A stretch of DNA of 11,689 nucleotides from JBBQXK01 sp052387255 (GTDB lineage: Bacteria > Pseudomonadota > Alphaproteobacteria > Rhodobacterales > Rhodobacteraceae): assembly GCA_052387255.1 (NCBI GenBank), contig JBQTJI010000094.1:1-11689 (forward strand). Reading direction: 5' to 3'. The notes beneath the pieces are model-generated. The model made no database searches and was not told the DNA's origin. It saw nothing but the letters and a program-made list of their open reading frames with translations. Position numbers and translations under genes: made by a program. Below, one piece after another: positions 6,172 through 11,689 of this stretch (position 1 is the first letter of the stretch; every line of letters begins with the position of its first letter).

Positions 6172-7794
6172 TCAGGGACGGCGGCCCGCATCCTCCAGCA
6201 CCCGCGCGGCCCCTTTCCATCCGACCATGATCGAGGGCGCATTGGTGTTGCCCGCGATCAGGTTCGGAAAGACGCTGGCATCGATCACCCGCAACCCCTG
6301 CGTGCCATGGACGCGCAGGCCCGCATCGACGACCGCGCGGCCTGCGTCAGGCCCCATGCGGCAGGTGCAGGACGGATGGTACACCGTCCCCGACCGCGCC
6401 CGGATGTCGGCGACCAGATCGTCGTCGGTCACGCAATCCGGGCCGGGCCGCAGTTCGGCATCGATCAGGCTTGCCAGCGCAGGCTGGCCTGCGATCCGGC
6501 GCAGGAACTTCACCGCCGCCAGCATCTCTTCGACATCGTGGTTGGTCGCATAGGCATTGGCGGTGATCACCGGATGCACCAGCGGATCGGCCTTGCGCAG
6601 CCGGATGTGACCCCGCGACGTGGGGCGGCAGTTCGACAGGCCGATGGACAGGCCCGGAAACGGATCGGGCGTCAGCAGGGGACGTTCGCCCGCCTTTGGC
6701 AGCAGGGTGGAAAATGCCTGGAAATACAGCTGCATGTTGGGGCGCGAAAGGCCCTGATCGGTGCGGAAGAACCCGCCGCCGTGGTTGATCGACCGCGCCA
6801 GCGGCCCCCGCCCACCCAGCACATATTGCAGGCCCACGAACAGCTTGCCCCACCACGGGCGCAGGATGTCGTTGTAGGTCGGCACCTTCATGCGCCAGGT
6901 GTAGTTCAGGCCCTGATGGTCGCTCAGATGGTCGCCGACGTTCGGATTGTCCACCACCACCGGCAGCCCCAGCCCCTGCAACAGCGCCCCCGGCCCGATC
7001 CCCGACAGCTGCAACAGTTGCGGCGAATTGATCGCCCCGCCCGACAGGATCACCTCGGCCCGCGCGTGCAGCGTCTCGCGCCGCCCGTCGCGGATGTACT
7101 CGACCCCCACCGCGCGCCGCCCCTCCATGATGACCTTCGTCACCAGCGCCCGCGTGACCACCGCCAGGTTCGCGCGTTTCATCGCAGGCCGCAGGAACGC
7201 CCGCGCCGCCGAGTTGCGCCGCGCGCCCCTGACCGTCAACTGATAGGTGCCCGCCCCCTCTTGCCGTTCGCCGTTGAAATCCGGATTGTGGGCCAGACCC
7301 GCCTGACCGCAGGCAGCAAGATAGTTGTCGACCAGCCCGTGCAACCCCTTGCGGTTCTCGCTGATGTAGAGCGGCCCGCCGCTGCCGCGCCAGTCGTCGC
7401 CGCCCGCCTCGGTGTCCTCGATGGCGCGGTAGGCGGCCAGGCACTCGTCCCAGCCCCAGCCGGGGTTCTGCGAACCCCATTCGGCATAATCCTCGGGGTG
7501 GCCGCGCGTCCAGACCATGGCGTTGATCGACGACGACCCGCCCAGGATGCGCCCGCGCGGCCAGTGGTCCTGCTGCCCCGCCAGCCCCGGATCGGGCTCG
7601 GTCTTGTACATCCAGTTCACCGCCGGGTCGTAGAACAGCTTGCCATAGCCCAGGGGCATCTGGACAAAGAACCGCCGGTCGGTCCCCCCGGCCTCGATCA
7701 CCGTCACCCGGTGGCGGCCGTCGGCGGTTAACCGCTCGGCCAGGACCGACCCCGCGCTGCCCGCGCCCACGATGATGTAGTCCGTCCCGTCCAT
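6172..7794 (-). CDS. GMC family FAD-dependent oxidoreductase (choline-dehydrogenase-like)
   Basis: A 540-residue glucose-methanol-choline flavoprotein. It starts with YIIVGAGSAG (6-15), the Rossmann FAD motif. GMC signature 1 is WPRGRILGGSSSIN (78-91) and signature 2 is GGAINSPQLLQLSGIGP (252-268). The active-site His is H473 in YHPSCTCRMG, and the C-terminal GNTNAPS (515-521) carries the paired catalytic Asn, as in BetA-type enzymes rather than the His-His pair of some alcohol oxidases. It oxidises a primary alcohol; choline, aliphatic alcohols and polyethylene glycol are all known substrates of near relatives, and no betaine-aldehyde dehydrogenase or choline transporter is adjacent, so BetA is not assigned. 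The ATG at 7794 is chosen because the FAD motif begins at once and AGGG lies just upstream; the open frame reaches 7836 but adds a non-family leader. It is divergent from the cyclase genes. Confidence 0.93.
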   Translation of the reverse strand: MDGTDYIIVGAGSAGSVLAERLTADGRHRVTVIEAGGTDRRFFVQMPLGYGKLFYDPAVNWMYKTEPDPGLAGQQDHWPRGRILGGSSSINAMVWTRGHPEDYAEWGSQNPGWGWDECLAAYRAIEDTEAGGDDWRGSGGPLYISENRKGLHGLVDNYLAACGQAGLAHNPDFNGERQEGAGTYQLTVRGARRNSAARAFLRPAMKRANLAVVTRALVTKVIMEGRRAVGVEYIRDGRRETLHARAEVILSGGAINSPQLLQLSGIGPGALLQGLGLPVVVDNPNVGDHLSDHQGLNYTWRMKVPTYNDILRPWWGKLFVGLQYVLGGRGPLARSINHGGGFFRTDQGLSRPNMQLYFQAFSTLLPKAGERPLLTPDPFPGLSIGLSNCRPTSRGHIRLRKADPLVHPVITANAYATNHDVEEMLAAVKFLRRIAGQPALASLIDAELRPGPDCVTDDDLVADIRARSGTVYHPSCTCRMGPDAGRAVVDAGLRVHGTQGLRVIDASVFPNLIAGNTNAPSIMVGWKGAARVLEDAGRRP

Positions 7795-7854
7795 GGCCGC
7801 CCTGACTGTCTGATCGGCCCTGCTTACCTGCCCCACCGACCATGCCCTGCATCT

Positions 7855-7909
7855 TTCGCGACATAGCGTGTCGTGGACGGAATGGCCACGCCGACTGTGC
7901 GCCCGCGAA
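7855..7909. promoter_or_regulatory. Inverted repeats in the GMC/cyclase divergent region
   Basis: The 208-base gap between the GMC start and the first cyclase start holds TTCGCG (7855-7860) and CGCGAA (7904-7909) as outer arms, which extend through ATCT/AGAT if one base is bulged. Between them is CGACA-TAGCG-TGTCG (7859-7873) and a short CGTGG/CCACG pair (7872-7876, 7886-7890). These could be operators for one or both divergent genes; some will be chance in GC-rich DNA. Confidence 0.25.
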
Positions 7910-7933
7910 GATCTGCCATGCGCGCCCGGCGTG

Positions 7934-7962
7934 TGGACTGTCCCCGCCCCTTCGCCTAGGAT
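7934..7962 (+). promoter_or_regulatory. Candidate promoter of the first cyclase gene
   Basis: TGGACT (7934-7939, four of six to TTGACA) and TAGGAT (7957-7962, four of six to TATAAT with T1, A2 and T6 kept) have an ideal 17-base spacer. Transcription would begin near 7969, leaving a leader of about 33 bases. The spacer ends in CCCCTTCGCC, a string that recurs upstream of the second cyclase gene. Confidence 0.4.
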
Positions 7963-8002
7963 CGTGCGTTGCCATCCCGCAGCTCAGGTTCCGCGCGCCC
8001 CC

Positions 8003-8962
8003 ATGTCCGACACCCGCACCCACCGCCGCCTGGCCGCGATCCTCGCCGCCGATGTCGCGGGCTATTCGCGCCTGATGGGCGCGGACGAGGCCGGGACGCT
8101 GGCCGCGATGCACCATGTCTGGACGCAGGTCTTCAACCCCGCCGTCGCCGCCCACCGGGGCCGCGTGTTCAAGACGATGGGCGACGGCGCGCTGGTCGAA
8201 TTCGCCAGCGCCGTCGATGCCGTCGATTGCGCCGTGGCCGTGCAGGCCGGCATGGCCGCGATGAACGCCGCCAGCGGCCGCGCAGCCATGGAGTTCCGCA
8301 TCGGCATCAACCTCGGCGATGTCGTCAGCGAGGGCGACGACATCCTGGGCGACGGCGTCAACGTCGCCGCCCGGCTGGAAACGCAGGCCCCCCGGAACGG
8401 CATCCTGGTGTCGGACTCGGTCCACGGCCAGGTGCGCGGCAAGGTCGCCATCACATTCGCCGATGCGGGCGATCTTGCGCTGAAGAACATCGCGGCCCCC
8501 GTGCGCGCCTGGCGGTGGGGCGAGGGCCAGGCGGCGACCGTGGCCGCAACCGACGATCTGCCCTCGATCGCTGTCCTGCCCTTCACCAACATGTCGAACG
8601 ACCCCGAACAGGAATACTTCTCGGACGGGATCGCCGAGGATGTGATCACCGACCTGTCCAAGATCGCGGGCCTGATGGTCATCGCGCGGAATTCCTCCTT
8701 TGCCTACAAGGGCAAGACTGTCGACATCCGCGCCGTGGGCCGCGACCTGGGCGTGACCTCGGTGCTGGAAGGGTCGATCCGCCGCGCGGGCAACCGCGTG
8801 CGCATCACCGCGCAGCTGATTGATGCCCGCAACGGCGCGCATCTGTGGGCCGAACGCTATGACCGCGACCTGACCGACATCTTCGCCGTGCAGGACGAGG
8901 TGACGCTGCAGATCGTGGGCGCGCTCAAGGTCACGCTGCGCCCCGCCGAACGCGCGCGCCTG
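8003..8962 (+). repeat. Tandem duplication unit 1 (cyclase + TolB-like part)
   Basis: This stretch aligns with 9798-10760 at the DNA level, with offset 1795 at the start and 1798 after one inserted codon. It includes runs of perfect identity, for example 8721-8766 with 10519-10564 (46 bp) and 8867-8917 with 10665-10715 (51 bp). By hand count the proteins are 131/173 identical in the cyclase domain and 119/136 in the TolB-like domain. Beyond it the TPR parts are more diverged. Confidence 0.85.
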
Positions 8963-9742
8963 GCCGAAACGCGCGCGGCGAACGTCGAGGCGCACGATGC
9001 CTTCCTGCAGGGCCGCGCCGCGATGATGGGGGCGGTCAAGGACGGCCAGGCCTTCCACCGGGCGGTCACGGCGTTCGAGCGCGCCATCCAGATCGACCCC
9101 GCCTATTCGGCCCCCTATGCGGGCCTCGCGCTCTGCCATGTGTTCGACTACCTCAACCGCTGGACCGGCGCGCCCGACCCCCTGGGCCTGGCCGCGACCC
9201 TGGCCGCCACCGCGCTGGACAAGGGCCCGAACGATCCCTTCTCGCATCAGGTGTCGGGCATCGTGAAATCCTGGCAGAAGGATCTCGAAGGTGCCGTCGC
9301 CGCGTCCGAACATGCCCTGACGCTCAGCCCCAACTTCGCCCCGGCGCACCAGTCGCTGGGCACGCAGCTGATCTATCTGGGCCGCACGGAACAGGGGATC
9401 GGCCATATCCGGCGCGCGATGGCGCTGGAACCGGGGCTTGCCCATACGCCGCAGCACTTCCTGGCGCTGGGCGAATTGCTGATGGGCCATTATGACGCGG
9501 CCGAGGCGATCTTCCGCGACCGCATCCGCCAGGCCCCCAACACCGATTTCTCGCGCGCCTTCCTGGCGGCGACCCTGGGCCACCTCGGCCGGACGGACGA
9601 GGCGCGGGCGGTCTGGGCCGACCTGCGCGCGGTCAACCCGAAGTATTCGCTGGCCGACCATCTCGACCGCTCGCCCTTCCGGCGCGCGCAGGATATCGCC
9701 CGGATCACCGACGGCCTTGCGAAAGCGGGCCTGCCCGATTGA
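8003..9742 (+). CDS. Class III adenylate/guanylate cyclase - TolB-like - TPR protein, copy 1
   Basis: A 579-residue soluble signalling protein. Residues 1-173 are a class III cyclase catalytic domain with all key positions present: metal Asp D17 (AADVAGYS) and D61 (KTMGDG), adenine-selecting K57 and D113 (DDILG), N120 and R124 (VNVAARLE), and transition-state-type K161 (LKNI). The Lys/Asp pair predicts cAMP rather than cGMP. Residues about 185-320 are a TolB-like domain (PSIAVLPFTNMS, EYFSDGI, GSIRRAGNRVRITAQLIDA). Residues about 325-579 are a helical TPR tail with visible repeat units near 350-380, 425-480 and 485-545. No signal peptide or membrane helix is seen. The ATG at 8003 is chosen because it aligns exactly with the start of copy 2; the frame is open from 7868, but that part is not conserved and covers the promoter candidate. 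The Shine-Dalgarno is poor. By family, cAMP output controlled through TPR contacts is inferred. Confidence 0.92.
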   Translation: MSDTRTHRRLAAILAADVAGYSRLMGADEAGTLAAMHHVWTQVFNPAVAAHRGRVFKTMGDGALVEFASAVDAVDCAVAVQAGMAAMNAASGRAAMEFRIGINLGDVVSEGDDILGDGVNVAARLETQAPRNGILVSDSVHGQVRGKVAITFADAGDLALKNIAAPVRAWRWGEGQAATVAATDDLPSIAVLPFTNMSNDPEQEYFSDGIAEDVITDLSKIAGLMVIARNSSFAYKGKTVDIRAVGRDLGVTSVLEGSIRRAGNRVRITAQLIDARNGAHLWAERYDRDLTDIFAVQDEVTLQIVGALKVTLRPAERARLAETRAANVEAHDAFLQGRAAMMGAVKDGQAFHRAVTAFERAIQIDPAYSAPYAGLALCHVFDYLNRWTGAPDPLGLAATLAATALDKGPNDPFSHQVSGIVKSWQKDLEGAVAASEHALTLSPNFAPAHQSLGTQLIYLGRTEQGIGHIRRAMALEPGLAHTPQHFLALGELLMGHYDAAEAIFRDRIRQAPNTDFSRAFLAATLGHLGRTDEARAVWADLRAVNPKYSLADHLDRSPFRRAQDIARITDGLAKAGLPD

Positions 9743-9797
9743 AACCCACCCCCTTCGCGCCCAGATGTAGCGGGCGCAAGTTCCGCAGGCCCCCCCG
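9743..9797 (+). promoter_or_regulatory. Short spacer between the tandem cyclase genes, with a leader resembling that of copy 1
   Basis: This 55-base gap follows the copy 1 stop. TTGAAA (9739-9744, five of six to the −35 consensus) overlaps the stop, but the sequence 17 bases on (CAGATG) is a poor −10. CCCCTTCGC (9752 region) and TTCCGCAGGCCCCC just before the ATG resemble CCCCTTCGC and TTCCGCGCGCCCCC in front of copy 1, suggesting that the leader was duplicated with the gene. Read-through from copy 1 is equally possible. Confidence 0.3.
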
Positions 9798-10760
9798 ATG
9801 ATCGAAACCCGCACCCAACGCCGCCTCGCCGCGATCCTCGCGGCGGATGTCGAAGGGTATTCGCAGATGATGGGCCGGGACGAGGATGGCACGCTGGCCG
9901 CGATGCGCGACCTTTGGGGCACCGTGTTCAACCCCGTCGTCGCCGTCCACCGGGGCCGCATCTTCAAGACCATGGGCGATGCGGCACTGGTCGAGTTTGC
10001 CAGTGCCGTCGATGCCGTCGAATGCGCCGTGGCCGTGCAGGGGGCCATGGCCCTGCACAACGCGCGCACCGGCGCACCCGAGATCGCGCTCCGCATCGGC
10101 GTCAACCTGGGCGACGTGGTCAGCGACGGCGACGACATGCTGGGCGACGGCGTCAACGTGGCGGCCCGGCTGGAATCGCAGGCCCCGCGCGGCGGCATCC
10201 TGGTGTCGGACGCCGTCCATGCCCAGGTGCGCGGCAAGGTCGACGTCGTCTTTGCCGATGCGGGCGAGCTGTCGCTGAAGAACATCGCCGCGCCGGTGCG
10301 GGCCTGGCGGTGGGGCGACGGTGCCAGTGCCGAGGTGCAGGCCCTGCCCGAGGACCTGCCCTCGATCGCCGTCCTGCCCTTCACCAACATGTCGGGCGAC
10401 GCCGAGCAGGAGTATTTCTCGGACGGGATCAGCGAGGACATCATCACCGACCTGTCCAAGCTGGGTGGCCTGACGGTGATCGCCCGCAATTCCAGCTTCG
10501 TCTACAAGGGCCGCACCATCGACATCCGCGCCGTGGGCCGCGACCTGGGCGTGACCTCGGTGCTCGAAGGGTCGATCCGCCGCGCCGGAAACCGCGTGCG
10601 CATCACCGCGCAGCTGATCGACGCGCGGTCGGGCGCGCACCTGTGGGCCGAGCGGTACGACCGTGACCTGACCGACATCTTCGCCGTGCAGGACGAGGTG
10701 ACGCTGCAGATCGTGTCGGCCCTCAAGGTCAGGCTGCAACCGGTCGAACGCAGCCGCCTG
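9798..10760 (+). repeat. Tandem duplication unit 2 (cyclase + TolB-like part)
   Basis: Second member of the direct duplication that begins at 8003. It differs from unit 1 by one added codon at the junction between cyclase and TolB-like domains (EVQALPEDLPS against TVAATDDLPS) and by scattered, mainly synonymous or conservative changes. Confidence 0.85.
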
Positions 10761-11573
10761 GCCGGAACCCGCGCCACCAACCTCGACGCCCACGACCAGT
10801 ACCTGCGCGCCAAGCGGCTGGCCGCCGACCTGCCTGACGAAGCGCAGGATCGCCGCGCGGCCTTTCAGCGGGTGATCGAGGCGCACACCCGCGCGACCGA
10901 GATCGACCCCGCCTATGCCGCCCCCCATGCGGGCCTCAGCTTTGCCTGGATCTTCGACCACGCCAACCGTTGGAGCGGCACCGCCGACCCCCTCGCCCGC
11001 GCCGCCGCCGAGGCGGACCTGGCCATCGCCGCCGACCCGGATGAGGTGCTGGGCCACGTCGCGTCCGCCGTCGTGCATTTGTACAAGGGCGACGTGGCGG
11101 CAATGAAGATCGCCGCCGACCGGGCGCTCGAGATTTCGCCGAACTCGGCCGCCGCCATCGGCATCCGCGGCAACGTCGAAATGATGATGGGCAATGCCGA
11201 GGGTGCAATCCCCTGGCTGCAACGCTCGATCCGGCTGGATGCCGAATTCGGCAAGCAGGGGCTGCACTTCCTCGGCTCGGCGCAGCTTCTGGCGGGGCGC
11301 TACTCCGAGGCGGCGGCGACCTTCCGCGAACGCATCCGCCAGGTGCCGACGACCGACCTGTCGCGCAGCCTTCTCGCCTCGACGCTCGGCCATCTGGGCC
11401 AGGTGGACGAGGCCCGCCGCGTCTGGGCCGAGATTGCCGGGGTCAACCCCGACTATTCGCTCGACACCCACCTCGGACGGCTGACCTACGCCAACCCCGC
11501 CGACCCCGCGCGCATCCGCGAAGGGCTGGCCAAGGCAGGGCTCCCGGCGGCAAGCAGCCTTCGACCGCTGTAG
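9798..11573 (+). CDS. Class III adenylate/guanylate cyclase - TolB-like - TPR protein, copy 2
   Basis: A 591-residue paralogue of the gene just upstream, with the same three-part design. The catalytic residues fall at the same numbers: D17, K57, D61, D113, N120, R124 and K161, so it too should be an active, ATP-selective cyclase. The TolB-like domain spans about 186-321 (PSIAVLPFTNMSGD onward). The TPR tail (about 330-591) is clearly diverged, with about eleven extra residues near 340-352 (KRLAADLPDEAQDRR), a different repeat body and an extra C-terminal AASSLRPL. The best-kept tail segments are ERIRQ, LGHLG and GLAKAGLP. No export signal or membrane helix is present. AGG at 9787-9789 lies eight bases before the ATG. 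Unequal crossover or gene conversion could act on the pair. Which partner or ligand each tail senses is unknown. Confidence 0.92.
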   Translation: MIETRTQRRLAAILAADVEGYSQMMGRDEDGTLAAMRDLWGTVFNPVVAVHRGRIFKTMGDAALVEFASAVDAVECAVAVQGAMALHNARTGAPEIALRIGVNLGDVVSDGDDMLGDGVNVAARLESQAPRGGILVSDAVHAQVRGKVDVVFADAGELSLKNIAAPVRAWRWGDGASAEVQALPEDLPSIAVLPFTNMSGDAEQEYFSDGISEDIITDLSKLGGLTVIARNSSFVYKGRTIDIRAVGRDLGVTSVLEGSIRRAGNRVRITAQLIDARSGAHLWAERYDRDLTDIFAVQDEVTLQIVSALKVRLQPVERSRLAGTRATNLDAHDQYLRAKRLAADLPDEAQDRRAAFQRVIEAHTRATEIDPAYAAPHAGLSFAWIFDHANRWSGTADPLARAAAEADLAIAADPDEVLGHVASAVVHLYKGDVAAMKIAADRALEISPNSAAAIGIRGNVEMMMGNAEGAIPWLQRSIRLDAEFGKQGLHFLGSAQLLAGRYSEAAATFRERIRQVPTTDLSRSLLASTLGHLGQVDEARRVWAEIAGVNPDYSLDTHLGRLTYANPADPARIREGLAKAGLPAASSLRPL

Positions 11574-11605
11574 CTCCCCCTCCCCGCGCCATCTGGTCCG
11601 GTCGG

Positions 11606-11670
11606 CCCGGCGCAGGCCGGGACCCCGATCCTAAGGGCGCATTGCTCGAGGCCCCGGCCTGCGCCGGGGC
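11606..11670. repeat. Inverted pair of REP-like GC hairpins
   Basis: CCCGGCGCAGGCCGGG (11606-11621) is a hairpin by itself (CCCGGC/GCCGGG, loop GCAG). Its exact reverse complement lies at 11653-11668 within GCCCCGGC-CTGC-GCCGGGGC (11651-11670, eight-pair stem). The two 16-base arms are perfect inverted copies separated by 31 bases. The arrangement resembles a REP pair (BIME-like) of the kind scattered between genes in GC-rich proteobacteria. Lying 32 bases past the copy 2 stop, it may also end or stabilise the cyclase transcript. No transposase is near. Confidence 0.6.
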
Positions 11671-11689
11671 AACCGGTTCGGAGGATGGG

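Noticed and set aside
6172..7794. Naming the GMC gene betA (choline dehydrogenase)
   Set aside because: Motifs fit the BetA-type subgroup, but many alcohol dehydrogenases share them and there is no betB, betI or choline transporter nearby.
7795..7836. Upstream start for the GMC gene
   Set aside because: It adds 14 residues before the FAD motif, whereas the start at 7794 has a nearby AGGG and gives the usual short N-terminus.
7868..8002. Upstream start for cyclase copy 1
   Set aside because: The 45 extra residues are Arg/Pro/Cys-rich, absent from copy 2 and overlap the best promoter candidate; the start at 8003 matches copy 2 exactly.
6347..10489. 1380-codon open frame on the − strand
   Set aside because: It runs out of frame through the GMC gene and antisense to the first cyclase and part of the second. 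The product is Arg/Gly/Ala-rich with no domain; GC-rich codon bias removes stops from antisense frames.
9705..11471. 588-codon open frame on the − strand over cyclase copy 2
   Set aside because: Mirror of a well-supported gene. The same frame is open over copy 1 because the two genes are paralogues, not because it is coding.
11680..11689. GGAGGATG at the right edge as a gene start
   Set aside because: The GGAGG touches the ATG with no spacer and only five bases remain, so nothing can be concluded.
1..11689. CRISPR, insertion sequence, prophage, tRNA or rRNA
   Set aside because: No regularly spaced short repeats, transposase or integrase motifs, cloverleaf-like sequence or rRNA stretches were seen by reading both strands.

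Overview
The window is very GC-rich, with GC-ending codons and weak, short promoters. Its gene families and gene order suggest an alphaproteobacterium, most likely Rhodobacterales (Rhodobacter/Paracoccus-like). That assignment is inference from gene content and composition; there is no rRNA or other marker here.

Layout. (1) At the left edge is the last 46 codons of an unidentified + strand gene. Its stop overlaps, tail to tail, the stop of a large − strand gene (140-2380). That gene encodes a fusion of a family 2 glycosyltransferase and a PAPS-dependent-type sulfotransferase, probably for building or decorating surface polysaccharide. A 34-codon ORF with a good Shine-Dalgarno (2390-2494, −), coding a one-helix peptide with an acidic tail, lies just upstream and probably shares its transcript. 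(2) A divergent intergenic region with two palindromic elements leads into a + strand series: an SDR oxidoreductase, a HIG1-type two-helix membrane protein, a PduO-type cob(I)alamin adenosyltransferase, and the electron transfer flavoprotein genes etfB and etfA. The HIG1/adenosyltransferase pair overlaps by one base and etfB/etfA are one base apart. This is a B12 and acyl-CoA/electron-transfer housekeeping block. (3) A convergent − strand gene encodes a choline-dehydrogenase-like GMC flavoprotein (6172-7794). (4) Divergent from it are two tandem paralogous genes (8003-9742 and 9798-11573). Each encodes a soluble class III nucleotide cyclase domain, a TolB-like domain and a TPR tail. All catalytic positions I could align are intact in both. 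(5) The right edge holds a pair of REP-like hairpins in inverted orientation.

The most interesting region is the tandem cyclase pair. Its cyclase and TolB-like domains are about 76% and 87% identical by hand count, while the TPR tails have diverged, so the two may make the same messenger under different protein-partner control. The GT2-sulfotransferase fusion is next: its 3'-phosphate-binding Ser position reads Met, and the small acidic-tail peptide is encoded just ahead of it. I saw no tRNA, rRNA, CRISPR array, transposase or phage gene.
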